Made by a program: the position numbers and the translations under genes
In this document: positions 24,364-33,147 of the stretch, in pieces
Layout of the letters: each line of letters starts with the position of its first letter
Numbering within the stretch: the first letter of the stretch is position 1
Assembly (NCBI GenBank): GCA_964509335.1
Contig: CAZDXB010000023.1
Coordinates: 1 to 43,412, forward strand
Origin: CAZDXB01 sp964509335
GTDB taxonomy: Bacteria > Bacteroidota > Ignavibacteria > Kapaibacteriales > UBA2268
Direction of reading: 5' to 3'
DNA: 43,412 bases
Notes under the pieces: model-generated
What the model was told of the DNA's origin: nothing
Seen by the model: the letters and a program-made list of their open reading frames with translations, nothing else
Database searches by the model: none

Positions 24364-25380
24364 ATGGATTTTCAAATAGTCTGGTTCGTTCTTTTAACGG
24401 TTTTGTTTTTGGGGTATGTCGTGTTGGACGGATTCGACTTAGGGGTCGGTATGCTGCATCTGGGAGCGAAAACGGAGAATGAGCGACGAATATCTCTAAA
24501 CTCGATTGGTCCGGTTTGGGACGCCAACGAAGTTTGGCTTATAACCGCCGGCGGGGCTTTGTTCGCCGCTTTCCCGGACGTTTACGCCACCGTTTTTTCC
24601 GGGTTTTATATAGCGTTCATTCTGTTTTTGCTGTTTATTATCGGCAGGGCTGTTTCGATAGAGTTTAGAAGCAAGATTGAAGGCGAATCTTGGAAGAAGT
24701 TTTGGGACTTTATTTTCAATTTGTCTAGTTACTTTATCGTTATTTTGTTGGGCGTCGCTTTGGGCAATATAGTATCCGGCGTTCCGATAGCGGAGAACAA
24801 GGAATTCGCCGGCAGTTTTGTCGGACTTTTGCATCCTTACGCTATCTTTTTGGCTTTGACGGCGGTTCTTTTGATGCGAATGCACGGGAGGCTATATCTT
24901 TTGAATAAAACTGAAGGGGACTATAGGGAAAGGCTCAAGGGCAGATTAAATTTGAGCTGGATTTTGTTTCTTATTTTCGTCGCTATTCTAACGGTTTGGA
25001 CTATATCGGCGTATCCGCATATGACGGAAAATATGTTTGTGTATCCCGTTTGGTTTGTCGCTCCGGCGCTTTTGCTTTTATTCATAATATTGATTCCGAT
25101 ACTGGCGAAAAAAGAAAAGTTTTTCGGGGCGTTTCTTAGCTCTAGTCTCGTTATAGCTATGATGATAATAATAACGGCTATAGGCATTTATCCGAATTTG
25201 GTGTATTCTAGTTCGGCGCCGGAAAACAGCTTGACGGTATTTAACGCGTCCTCTTCGGAGTTAACTCTTTACACGATGTTCATAATCGCTTGTATTGGGG
25301 TACCGTTAATGCTAATCTATAAGTTCATCGTTTACACCGCATTTCGCGGGAAAGTCAAATTGGATTCGACGAGTTATTGA
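24364..25380 (+). CDS. cydB: Cytochrome bd oxidase subunit II CydB
   Basis: The 338-residue membrane protein has eight or nine helices and matches CydB: WFVLLTVLFLGYVVLDGFDLGVG at the start (conserved Y-x-x-L-D-G-F-D), PVWDANEVWL near 50, then RMHGRLYLLNKTEG near 180. It pairs with CydA and completes the oxidase but binds no heme itself. The gene ends at 25380, followed by a strong bidirectional terminator. The ATG has GGAG about 8 nt upstream. Confidence 0.96.
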   Translation: MDFQIVWFVLLTVLFLGYVVLDGFDLGVGMLHLGAKTENERRISLNSIGPVWDANEVWLITAGGALFAAFPDVYATVFSGFYIAFILFLLFIIGRAVSIEFRSKIEGESWKKFWDFIFNLSSYFIVILLGVALGNIVSGVPIAENKEFAGSFVGLLHPYAIFLALTAVLLMRMHGRLYLLNKTEGDYRERLKGRLNLSWILFLIFVAILTVWTISAYPHMTENMFVYPVWFVAPALLLLFIILIPILAKKEKFFGAFLSSSLVIAMMIIITAIGIYPNLVYSSSAPENSLTVFNASSSELTLYTMFIIACIGVPLMLIYKFIVYTAFRGKVKLDSTSY

Positions 25381-25406
25381 TTTTTTGTAATTAAGGTTTT
25401 ATAAAC

Positions 25407-25436
25407 AAAAAAAGCTCCTCAAAAGGAGCTTTTTTT
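25407..25436. terminator. Bidirectional Rho-independent terminator between cydB and rpoZ
   Basis: AGCTCCT (25413-25419) pairs with AGGAGCT (25424-25430) around the loop CAAA, flanked by a run of A on the left and T on the right. It therefore terminates both the plus-strand cydB and the minus-strand rpoZ transcripts, which converge here. Confidence 0.93.
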
Positions 25437-25462
25437 ATATCTTTATATGGTTAATTCGTTCT

Positions 25463-25777
25463 CTAAACTTGTTCCTCTTCGTCGGATTCTTCGGGATATT
25501 CGAACTTTAGTTTTCCTTCGAAGATTTCTTTCATAGCTAGAAATGTTGGTTTCGGAACTTTGTCGAATTCTTTGCTGATAGCTAATTGGTCGAAATTGGA
25601 TCCTTCGCGCGTCTCGGAGGTATCGACGACGTCTTCTAATCTGAAATATATTTCGTTTTTGATATCGTCGTTAATTTGTCGGGAGCGCATTCCTAAAGCT
25701 ACTATCGACTCGTAAATCTTGCCTTTTTCCGATTCCTGCGTTCTTACTTGAACGGGATTTACTATATATTCCGCCAT
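25463..25777 (-). CDS. rpoZ: RNA polymerase omega subunit (RpoZ-like)
   Basis: This 104-residue acidic protein carries the omega/Rpb6 signature around KGKIYESIVALGMRSRQIND (about 18-37), where residues of the Y-E-x-I-V-x-A-x-x-R-x-R-Q-I type pack on beta-prime. The family is short, and the shape fits the longer Bacteroidota/Ignavibacteria form with an acidic C-terminus (EESDEEEQV). It helps assemble RNA polymerase. It is alone, convergent with cydB through the terminator; the upstream region is AT-rich. Confidence is limited by the short conserved core. Confidence 0.75.
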   Translation of the reverse strand: MAEYIVNPVQVRTQESEKGKIYESIVALGMRSRQINDDIKNEIYFRLEDVVDTSETREGSNFDQLAISKEFDKVPKPTFLAMKEIFEGKLKFEYPEESDEEEQV

Positions 25778-25938
25778 AATTTTTTATCTTTTCGTTTTAT
25801 ATAACATACTTAAGTTTACAAATATAAAGACAAGAAAATTAACAGTCAAATTAAAAATCTATTAATTTGATATTAGGATAATTTATAACTTATTTGTAAC
25901 TTAATAAATTATTATGTTTTATTCGGCGAAATTTGGAA

Positions 25939-26367
25939 ATGCAGAAGTTATATTATTCAATTAGCGAAGTTTGCGACTTAGTGGACGAGGAGCAGCATAT
26001 ACTGCGCTACTGGGAAAAGGAATTCAATCAGTTAAAACCGAGAAAGAACAGGGGCGGCAATAGAATATATTCGGTTAAGGATATAAACTTAATTAATTTG
26101 ATAAAAGCTTTGTTGCGAACCGAGAAGTTGTCTTTAAAAGGAGCGAAGGAACAAATAGAGCAACTGATGGAAGAAAAAACGCCGGAGGAGATTTTAAAAG
26201 AGAAAGAGATTGACAAACTTTTTTCGAATTCGAAGGGCGAGACGGAAAAGGAAACGGGAAAACCGTCGGTATATAAAGAAGTTGCTTTATCGAAAGGAGA
26301 GGCGAGAGATTTGTATTTTTTACTAAAAGAGTATTCAGAAGCGTTAAAAGTTAAAGAAAAAATCTAA
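25939..26367 (+). CDS. MerR-family transcriptional regulator
   Basis: The protein is 142 residues from the ATG at 25939; a TTG at 25933 would add two residues and is disfavoured. It begins with the MerR winged-helix motif (YYSISEVCDLVDEEQHILRYWEKEF, then LKPRKNRGGNRIYSVKDINL). The second half is helical and charged (KEQIEQLMEEKTPEEILKEKE) and would form the dimerisation coiled coil. There is no Cys or metal motif at the C-terminus, so the inducer is unknown. Proteins of this form are widespread in Bacteroidota near housekeeping genes. Confidence 0.85.
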   Translation: MQKLYYSISEVCDLVDEEQHILRYWEKEFNQLKPRKNRGGNRIYSVKDINLINLIKALLRTEKLSLKGAKEQIEQLMEEKTPEEILKEKEIDKLFSNSKGETEKETGKPSVYKEVALSKGEARDLYFLLKEYSEALKVKEKI

Positions 26368-26471
26368 TATTTTGCTTTTTATATATAAAAGTTTGTAAAT
26401 TTGGATTTATTGAGTTTTATGTTAGGAATTACTTTTAAGGCGTATAGCTAAATTTTGTTAAGGAAGGTTAT

Positions 26472-27440
26472 ATGAGGCTAATAATAACGGCGCTAAGCGC
26501 GTTTATACTGACGGCTCTTTCGAACAATTTGATTTCGGAAGAATACGATTACGCTATGAAGACAATAGGCGAGCACGAAGACGAGGCGCTCGGGGTGTTT
26601 GTTAATTGGGACGATTCGCAAGTTGCCACTTGCAGTCTGGACGAGACGATAAAGATTTGGAGTTTGCCGGACGGAGAGCTTTTGAAAACTTTAAGGGGGC
26701 ATCTCGGTCAAGTAAACAACATTTCTTATTCGGGAAACGACAAATGGATTGCCAGCGGTTCAAGCGATATGACCGTAAGAGTTTGGAGCGTAGCCGACGG
26801 CGAGCAAATAAAAGTTTTACGCGGGCATACCGACCAAGTTATCGGAGTTTATTTCAGTCAAGACGATAGCAGCACCTTTGTTGCCAGCACGAGTTTCGAT
26901 AAGACCGTGAAGCTGTGGGACTGGAAGTTAGGCAGGGAAATTAAGACCTTGCGCGGACACGAAAAAGCCACAAACAACGTGGCTTATAGCTACGACGGCA
27001 AGCATATAGCTTCTTGTAGCGACGATAAAACTATTAAGATTTGGTCCACTGATTTAACTACGAAAGAATCTGAGATGACTTTAATCGGGCACGAAGCTCC
27101 CGTATTGACTGTTCTTTATAGTTTCGACAGCGAGATTTTGGTTTCTTCGGACCAAGCTGGTTATATTAAAGTTTGGGATATGCCGTCGGGTAAGTTGAGC
27201 AAAACAATAAAAGCTCACGACAACTTAATACAAGATTTGTCGATAGCCGGCGACAATAAGACTATAGTCAGCGCAAGTTTAGATAAAAAGGTCAAGTTGT
27301 GGAACGCCGAGACTGGAAAGAATCTAATGACTTTCGACGCCGGCATAGAGATGTGGAGCGTCGATATAATCTCCGACGCGAGTATTATAATATTGGGTTG
27401 CGCAGACGGCGACGTAAGATTTTTAGTAAGAGAGAAATAA
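26472..27440 (+). CDS. Secreted WD40-repeat beta-propeller protein
   Basis: A signal peptide (MRLIITALSAFILTALS) is followed by seven WD40 repeats that fill residues about 35-320. Each ends in the W-D-type motif: IKIWSLPDG, VRVWSVADG, VKLWDWKLG, IKIWSTDLT, IKVWDMPSG, VKLWNAETG and VRFLVREK (the last blade is degenerate). That is enough for one seven-bladed propeller, a protein-interaction platform in the periplasm. It has a good Shine-Dalgarno sequence (AAGGAAGG). The next gene, an OmpA-like protein, follows after 18 bp and is probably cotranscribed, so the two may interact at the envelope; this is inference. Confidence 0.88.
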   Translation: MRLIITALSAFILTALSNNLISEEYDYAMKTIGEHEDEALGVFVNWDDSQVATCSLDETIKIWSLPDGELLKTLRGHLGQVNNISYSGNDKWIASGSSDMTVRVWSVADGEQIKVLRGHTDQVIGVYFSQDDSSTFVASTSFDKTVKLWDWKLGREIKTLRGHEKATNNVAYSYDGKHIASCSDDKTIKIWSTDLTTKESEMTLIGHEAPVLTVLYSFDSEILVSSDQAGYIKVWDMPSGKLSKTIKAHDNLIQDLSIAGDNKTIVSASLDKKVKLWNAETGKNLMTFDAGIEMWSVDIISDASIIILGCADGDVRFLVREK

Positions 27441-27458
27441 AGATATAAGGAGTAAACG

Positions 27459-28184
27459 ATGGCGAGAATAAACAAGGCGTTTTTAGTTTTTAGCTTAGTA
27501 TTTGTCGCGTTAGTTATTAACGCCGCCACAGCCGAGAAGAAAACCGTATCGTTAACCGGCAACGTATTCGACGCCGTAACTAAAGAGCCTTTAACGGTTT
27601 TTATAATAGCGAAGAACTCCGACGGCGACATTGTAGCGGCGACGAGGAGCGACGGGTTTGAAAACGGTTCGTACACGATTGAGAATCTACAACCGAACGA
27701 GGATTACACTATTTTGATAAAGAAGAAAGATTACTTTCTTGAGAAGTATGATTTTGACACGAGAAACTGCGGGAATTACGCCGTTATTTCTCATGATTTT
27801 TTGGTTAAGCCTCTTTACGAAGGAGTGAAAATCCCTATTTCGGTACCGCCTTTCGAACTTAACAAATCCAAGTTGAGATATGGAATAGAAGCTATTTTAG
27901 AGCCTTACGCTAAAACTTTGAAGAACAATAAGGAAGTCGAGGTGCAGATTCAATGTTATCCCGACAATAACAAAGATTTAAGCGCGAATGAAAAATTGAC
28001 TTCCGAAAGGTGTAAATCTTTAATCAATTATTTCATATCTAAGGGATTGAATCCTTCTAGGCTTACGATGAAAAACTTTAAGAAAACGGATCCGGGCAAT
28101 CCTCCGCCGGAAAAGAAACAGGCAAAGGGGAAAAGATATATAGGCACCTCCTATATCGTTGTAACCGATATTAATAATAAATAA
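27459..28184 (+). CDS. Exported OmpA-like peptidoglycan-binding protein with carboxypeptidase-regulatory-like domain
   Basis: This 241-residue protein has a signal peptide (to about 25), then a beta-sandwich of the CarboxypepD_reg type (about 28-110: VSLTGNVFDAVTKEPLTVFI...NGSYTIENLQPNEDYTI). An OmpA C-terminal-type domain follows (about 125-240: PPFELNKSKLRYGIEAILEP...DLSANEKLTSERCKSLINYF). The Asp and Arg positions that bind diaminopimelate in OmpA domains look preserved in form (DLSANEKLTSER). There is no barrel or lipobox, so it is probably soluble in the periplasm and bound to peptidoglycan. It has Shine-Dalgarno AAGGAG, and its distance from the WD40 gene (18 bp) suggests an operon. Confidence 0.85.
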   Translation: MARINKAFLVFSLVFVALVINAATAEKKTVSLTGNVFDAVTKEPLTVFIIAKNSDGDIVAATRSDGFENGSYTIENLQPNEDYTILIKKKDYFLEKYDFDTRNCGNYAVISHDFLVKPLYEGVKIPISVPPFELNKSKLRYGIEAILEPYAKTLKNNKEVEVQIQCYPDNNKDLSANEKLTSERCKSLINYFISKGLNPSRLTMKNFKKTDPGNPPPEKKQAKGKRYIGTSYIVVTDINNK

Positions 28185-28278
28185 TTTGTTTTTTCATTCT
28201 TTTTTTTTCAAATTGTTAAATTCTTTCTATAGTTAAATTGAAGTTTAATTATCGTTATATATCTATAAGCGGTTGAAG

Positions 28279-29154
28279 ATGGCGGTTAAAGAAAATAAAT
28301 ATCTATACGAAGAGTATGATTATATAATATCGGTAAAGAATTTACATAAGTATTATTACGATACTCATATCTTAAAAGGTATAGATTTTTGGGTGAAGCC
28401 GGGCGAGCTTATCGCGATAATAGGGCGCTCCGGTTGCGGTAAAACTACTTTTTTAAGATGCTTGAACGCCTTGGAGATTTTAGATTCCGGAATGATAAGA
28501 ATCGCGGGAATTAATTTGAACAGAAATTCAGGTAAGAATAACGGTAGGCTTGCCAAAAAAAAGAGAAGTTCCAAGAAAGAAGATTCGCGCAACGTTATAT
28601 CAAGCGAGGAAGACGAGCTGGCGGACGAAGATTTCAAGATAAAGCTGAAAACTTTGCGAACTCGAGTCGGTATGCTTTTCCAAGGTTTTAATTTGTTTCC
28701 TCACTTGAACGTTTTGCAGAACGTAATGTTAGCTCCGACCGTAGTAAAGAAAGAAAGTAAAGAGCAAGCGACTCTGCGAGCGGTGCAGCTGTTGGAAAAA
28801 GTTGGTTTGGAGGATTTTGCTAAAGCTAAGCCCAACGAATTGTCGGGCGGTCAAGCTCAAAGGGTCGCTATCGCAAGAGCTTTGGCGATGTCTCCGCAGG
28901 TTATGCTGTACGACGAGCCGACTTCTTCTTTGGACCCCGAACTTGTCGGCGAAGTAACTTCCGTTATGAAAAACTTAAATAAGGAAGGGATGACTCAAGT
29001 GATAGTAACGCACGAAATGGATTTTGCTAAAACCGCGGCGGATAAAATAGTATATATGGAAGACGGACAAATTGTAGAATCAGCGCCCCCGGACGTTATA
29101 TTTTCGAATCCCAGAGACGAGAGAACGAGGGTTTTCCTGAAGAAGTATCTATAA
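28279..29154 (+). CDS. Polar amino-acid ABC transporter ATPase, GlnQ type, with lysine-rich insertion
   Basis: All ABC motifs are present from the ATG at 28279 (291 residues): Walker A GRSGCGKTT (49-57), Q-loop Gln135 in GMLFQGFNLFPHL, signature LSGGQ (188-192), Walker B VMLYDEP (208-214) and H-loop His245 in VTHEMDFA. This is the GlnQ/HisP group. Unlike GlnQ it carries an insertion of about 40 residues (82-122) rich in Lys, Ser and acidic residues, between strands of the first lobe. A TTG at 28273 would add two residues; ATG is preferred. It is encoded 17 bp before the binding-protein/permease fusion, so together they make a complete importer. Confidence 0.92.
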   Translation: MAVKENKYLYEEYDYIISVKNLHKYYYDTHILKGIDFWVKPGELIAIIGRSGCGKTTFLRCLNALEILDSGMIRIAGINLNRNSGKNNGRLAKKKRSSKKEDSRNVISSEEDELADEDFKIKLKTLRTRVGMLFQGFNLFPHLNVLQNVMLAPTVVKKESKEQATLRAVQLLEKVGLEDFAKAKPNELSGGQAQRVAIARALAMSPQVMLYDEPTSSLDPELVGEVTSVMKNLNKEGMTQVIVTHEMDFAKTAADKIVYMEDGQIVESAPPDVIFSNPRDERTRVFLKKYL

Positions 29155-29171
29155 GGAAAGGATAAGCGACG

Positions 29172-30731
29172 ATGAGTTTTAAGCGTTGCAAGGCTATAGG
29201 GACGATATTATTATTGGCGTTTTTTTTATTAAGCGGCTTCGCCAAAGCTGATAAAAAGGACTCGGATAATAACAATGAGTTGGGTTTTGAAGTTTTAAGG
29301 TGGGCGGCGGACACTGAAAGCGGCGCGCCTTACGTTTTTCAGGACCCTCGGGATCCTTCCGTATTGACGGGTTTCGAAGCGGATATTATTAGAGCGATTG
29401 CAAAAGAATTAGGACTTAAAGATAAGCACGTGCAAAATCAATGGGACGGTCTTATTCCCGGCTTGAAGCGAAACGATTACCACGTCGCAATTAACGGTTT
29501 AGAGATAACTCCCGATAGAAAAGAAGTGGTGGCTTTTTCGGATCCGTATTACACAACATATGAACAAATTATCGTTAGGGAAGGCGACCAATATACGATT
29601 ACGAATTTATCCGATTTAGTGGATAAAAAAGTCGGAACTTTGAAAGCTTCTTTAGCCGAAAGAATTTTGAGGGCGACTGGCGGAGTGATAGTAAGGTCCT
29701 ATGATAGCGAAGCAAATTCGTTCAAAGATTTAGCGAACGGAAGGCTCGACGCCGTTTTAATAGACCATCCCGTCGCGCTATATTACGCCGAATGGAATCC
29801 TCAGTTAAGGCTGACAGGTCAGCCTGTAGGCGAAGTCGTTTACGGCATAGCGATGAGAAAATCCGACACTCTGCTTTTGAAAAAGATAAACGGAGCTATT
29901 GAGTCACTGAAAGAAAGCGGAGAGTTGAGGAGGATTCTTGAATATTGGAATATGTGGAACACTATGATGGCGTCGCTTCTTGACGATTATCAAGTTGTTA
30001 ATTATCCTCATACCGGTTATCAAGAATACATTGAATATCAGAAAAAGGAAACGTCTTTTGAACGCATTTTGGATCGTTATCTAAGCTATTTGCCGGTATT
30101 GGGAAAAGCCGCGCTTGTAACTTTGGGTTTATCGATAATTTCGATGACTATAGCGATTATATTAGGCTTGATAGTAGCTATGATAAGGGTTTACGCCCCC
30201 ATACCCATTAGTTCAATAGCTGTAGCTTATGTAGAATTAGTGAGGGGGACTCCTTTATTAATACAATTATTTTTGATTTTTTATGGATTGCCGGTTCTTG
30301 GTATTCAGCTATCGCCGTTTCTTGCCGCTATAACTGGATTGGCGGTGAATTATTCGGCGTACGAAGCTGAGAATTATAGAGCGGGATTGAATTCCGTCCC
30401 AAAGGGGCAAATGGAAGCTTCGACCTCCTTGGGATTATCAAAAATTCAATCTTTAAGGTATATTATACTTCCTCAAGCTGTAAGAGTAGTGATACCTCCC
30501 ATAACAAACGATTTTATATCCTTGCTTAAAGATTCGTCTTTAGTTTCTGTAATTGCTATGGTTGAGTTGACTAAAGAATATTTGCGATTAGCGGCTACGT
30601 ATTACGACCATTTAGGAGCGGGATTGTTGGTGGCGGCTATTTATCTATTAATAGGATTGCCATTTGTAAAGTTGTCTAAATACGCCGAATCAAAGTTCGC
30701 TTCGGTTAGCACGGCTAAAAAAGAAGAGTAG
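29172..30731 (+). CDS. Fused amino-acid substrate-binding protein and permease (GlnH-GlnP type)
   Basis: The 519-residue protein has a signal peptide/anchor (1-26), a periplasmic binding domain of the SBP_bac_3 type (about 38-265: LRWAADTESGAPYVF...GFEADIIRAIAKELG, TPDRKEVVAFSDPYY, AVLIDHPVALYYA) and a membrane permease from about 305 on. The permease carries the EAA loop NYRAGLNSVPKGQMEASTSLGLS (403-423) that docks on the ATPase. The single chain replaces separate binding protein and permease, as seen in some Firmicutes and Bacteroidota. The ligand-binding Arg of the R-K-E-x-V-x-F-S-D-P-Y motif is present (Arg116), fitting polar or acidic amino acids; the exact substrate is unknown. It pairs with the ATPase upstream. 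Confidence 0.93.
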   Translation: MSFKRCKAIGTILLLAFFLLSGFAKADKKDSDNNNELGFEVLRWAADTESGAPYVFQDPRDPSVLTGFEADIIRAIAKELGLKDKHVQNQWDGLIPGLKRNDYHVAINGLEITPDRKEVVAFSDPYYTTYEQIIVREGDQYTITNLSDLVDKKVGTLKASLAERILRATGGVIVRSYDSEANSFKDLANGRLDAVLIDHPVALYYAEWNPQLRLTGQPVGEVVYGIAMRKSDTLLLKKINGAIESLKESGELRRILEYWNMWNTMMASLLDDYQVVNYPHTGYQEYIEYQKKETSFERILDRYLSYLPVLGKAALVTLGLSIISMTIAIILGLIVAMIRVYAPIPISSIAVAYVELVRGTPLLIQLFLIFYGLPVLGIQLSPFLAAITGLAVNYSAYEAENYRAGLNSVPKGQMEASTSLGLSKIQSLRYIILPQAVRVVIPPITNDFISLLKDSSLVSVIAMVELTKEYLRLAATYYDHLGAGLLVAAIYLLIGLPFVKLSKYAESKFASVSTAKKEE

Positions 30732-30801
30732 CAAAAGATTATTTTTTTTGTAAATTCGTTTTTATCGGCGTTTAATTTCATAAAACAAACGAGAGCCTTA
30801 T

Positions 30802-32931
30802 ATGTTCGCTAAGTTACAAAAGCAATCCATTGGTCAAGGAAGTCCGGAGAGATTTTTTAACAGAGAGCTTAGCTCTATTGAGTTCAATAAGCGCGTTTTA
30901 TTAGAAGCTGAGGACAAAGACCATCCTTTGCTTGAGCGATTAAAATTCATTTCGATTTTTAGTTCCAATATTGACGAATTCTTTATGATAAGGGTCGCCG
31001 GTTTGAAAAGGCAAGCCGCCGCTGGTTTGGTCGAGCTTTCTTTCGACGGGATGACTCCCAAAAAACAACTTGCCGAAATACGTAAAAGACTAGTTCCGTT
31101 GTATAGAAAGCAGGAGGAAATACTAAACGAGCAAATTCTTCCGGCTTTGGAAGAGGAGAATATAGTTATTCACGATTATGATAAATTGCCTAATTCGGAT
31201 AAGAAAAAACTTTATGAGTACTTCCAAGAATGCGTTTTTCCCGTTTTAACTCCGCTTAGTTTAGACCCGGCGCATCCTTTTCCCCGTTTGATTAATCGAA
31301 GTTTGAATATAGTTTTTTTATTGAGGGACGAGAACGTAGAGCCAAAACAAAAAAAAGTAGCGTTTCTTCAGATACCGACGGGACTGCCTCGGTTTTTGAG
31401 ACTGAAAAGAAAAAGCGGAGACCATTTCGCGCTAATAGAGGAGATAGTTCAAGCCCACGCCGACGCTCTATTCCCCGGACTGAAGCTGGAAAAATCATAC
31501 GTCTTTAGAGTAACGAGGGACGCCGATTTTGAAATTGCCGAAGACGAAGCCGAGGATTTGCTAACGGAAATCGCCGAACATATTAAGATTAGGAGATGGG
31601 GAAGCGCGGTGGTTCGCTTAGAGGTTAGCGAAGATATGAGCGAAGATATGGTAGAGTTTTTAAAGACTTCTTTGGGAATAGACTCAAGCGAGGTATATTC
31701 CCACAATAGACCGCTTAAAATGCCTGATTTTATGAGGTTGCGGGATTTGGACAGGAGAGATTTAAAAGACAAACCTTTTCAAACTCGTATTTTGCCCGAG
31801 TTGAGAATGGAAGACGTCGGCTTTTTCGACGTTTTACGAGAAAAAGAACTATTGGTTCATCATCCATTCGACTCTTTCACTCATAGCGTTTTAAAGATGC
31901 TGAATGAAGCCGTTGACGACCCCGACGTTCTCGCTATCAAAATTACTTTATATAGAGTGGGAATGAATTCTCCTATTGTGGCGGCTTTAAAAAGAGCCGC
32001 CGAGAACGGCAAAGAAGTAACGGCTTTTGTAGAATTGAAAGCTAGATTCGACGAGGAAAATAACATTCTTTGGGCGAAAGAGCTCGAACGAGTCGGCGTT
32101 CACGTAGTTTACGGCGTAATCGGACTGAAAACGCATTGTAAAATATTGGCGATAGTTCGCAAGGAGAGCGACAAATTACGAACGTACCTACACTTGGCTA
32201 CGGGAAATTATAATCACACGACTGCGAGACTTTACACCGATATAGGTTTCTTCACGAGCGACCCTGATTTTGGTATGGAAGCGGCTCAAGTTTTTAATTA
32301 TTTAACGGGTTATTCTTATCAAAAGAAGTGGAAGCAATTTTTCGTGGCTCCGATAAATTTGAGAAGGTCGATTATTGAATTGATTAATCGCGAGACGGAG
32401 TTTCACAGCGAGGAGAGTCCCGGGCTGATTATCGCTAAGATGAACTCTTTAGCTCATAGGGAAGTAATTAACGCTTTGTATAGAGCTTCAAAATACGGCG
32501 TTCGGATTAAGCTTTTAGTAAGAGGGATTTGCAGTCTGAGACCCGGGGTTCCGGGCTTGAGCGAGAATATTGAGGTAAGGAGCGTTTTAGGCAGATTTCT
32601 GGAGCATAGCAGGATTTTTTATTTTAAAAACAACGGCGCCGAAGAAGCCTATATATCTAGCGCGGATTGGATGACTAGAAATCTCCAAAAGAGAGTGGAG
32701 CTAATGTTCAAAATTAAGAACGAAGGCGTCAAAAAGAAATTAGAAGATATTTTAGATGTCTATTGGAAAGACAATACAAAGTCTTGGATTTTACAACCCG
32801 ACGGCTCTTATATACAGCGAAAACCCGGAGCCGGCGAAAAGCGATTTTGCGCCCAAGAACACTTGCTAACGGAATTGAAGAAGTCCGTTAAGAAAACCAA
32901 GCGTCTTTTTGAGCTGAAGCTTGGGTATTAG
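30802..32931 (+). CDS. ppk1: Polyphosphate kinase Ppk1
   Basis: Ppk1 polymerises the gamma phosphate of ATP into polyphosphate. The 709-residue protein matches the family: N-terminal FFNRELSSIEFNKRVLLEA (about 18-36), the head domain, DPDVLAIKITLYRVG (373-387), the phospho-His site GLKTHCKILAI with His445 (E. coli His435), and the second His of EHSRIFYF at His602 (E. coli His592). Catalytic residues are intact. It is downstream of the amino-acid transporter and ends before a strong terminator. There is no adjacent ppx. Polyphosphate links stress to storage, which fits the regulators nearby, but no operon partner is seen. Confidence 0.96.
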   Translation: MFAKLQKQSIGQGSPERFFNRELSSIEFNKRVLLEAEDKDHPLLERLKFISIFSSNIDEFFMIRVAGLKRQAAAGLVELSFDGMTPKKQLAEIRKRLVPLYRKQEEILNEQILPALEEENIVIHDYDKLPNSDKKKLYEYFQECVFPVLTPLSLDPAHPFPRLINRSLNIVFLLRDENVEPKQKKVAFLQIPTGLPRFLRLKRKSGDHFALIEEIVQAHADALFPGLKLEKSYVFRVTRDADFEIAEDEAEDLLTEIAEHIKIRRWGSAVVRLEVSEDMSEDMVEFLKTSLGIDSSEVYSHNRPLKMPDFMRLRDLDRRDLKDKPFQTRILPELRMEDVGFFDVLREKELLVHHPFDSFTHSVLKMLNEAVDDPDVLAIKITLYRVGMNSPIVAALKRAAENGKEVTAFVELKARFDEENNILWAKELERVGVHVVYGVIGLKTHCKILAIVRKESDKLRTYLHLATGNYNHTTARLYTDIGFFTSDPDFGMEAAQVFNYLTGYSYQKKWKQFFVAPINLRRSIIELINRETEFHSEESPGLIIAKMNSLAHREVINALYRASKYGVRIKLLVRGICSLRPGVPGLSENIEVRSVLGRFLEHSRIFYFKNNGAEEAYISSADWMTRNLQKRVELMFKIKNEGVKKKLEDILDVYWKDNTKSWILQPDGSYIQRKPGAGEKRFCAQEHLLTELKKSVKKTKRLFELKLGY

Positions 32932-32943
32932 TTTGTAAAGATT

Positions 32944-32974
32944 AAAAAAGGGCTGAGGTTTTTTCAGCCCTTTT
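32944..32974. terminator. Bidirectional terminator after ppk1
   Basis: GGGCTGA (32950-32956) pairs with TCAGCCC (32964-32970) around a 7-nt loop, preceded by six A and followed by TTTT. It can terminate ppk1 on the plus strand and, with its A-run read as T on the other strand, minus-strand transcription through the tRNA. Confidence 0.92.
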
Positions 32975-33011
32975 ATTCTGCTATTATAAGGTGAATGAAA
33001 TGAAAAAAAAG

Positions 33012-33084
33012 AGCCAACAGGCGGACTCGAACCGCCGACCTATTCATTACGAATGAATTGCTCTGCCAGCTGAGCTATGTTGGC
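33012..33084 (-). tRNA. tRNA-Thr (anticodon CGU)
   Basis: The minus-strand cloverleaf is complete. The acceptor arm GCCAACA / TGTTGGC has discriminator U. The D-arm is GCTC...GAGC and the anticodon arm ATTCA / TGAAT encloses the loop TTCGTAA, giving anticodon CGU. The T-arm is GGCGG TTCGAGT CCGCC. Length is 73 nt without an encoded CCA, followed by a run of T (33003-33010) that acts as terminator. Confidence 0.97.
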
Positions 33085-33147
33085 TAAATTATCAACCGCA
33101 AAATTATGCAATATCAAAATTCTTGACAAGTTAAAAATGCGCTTTTT

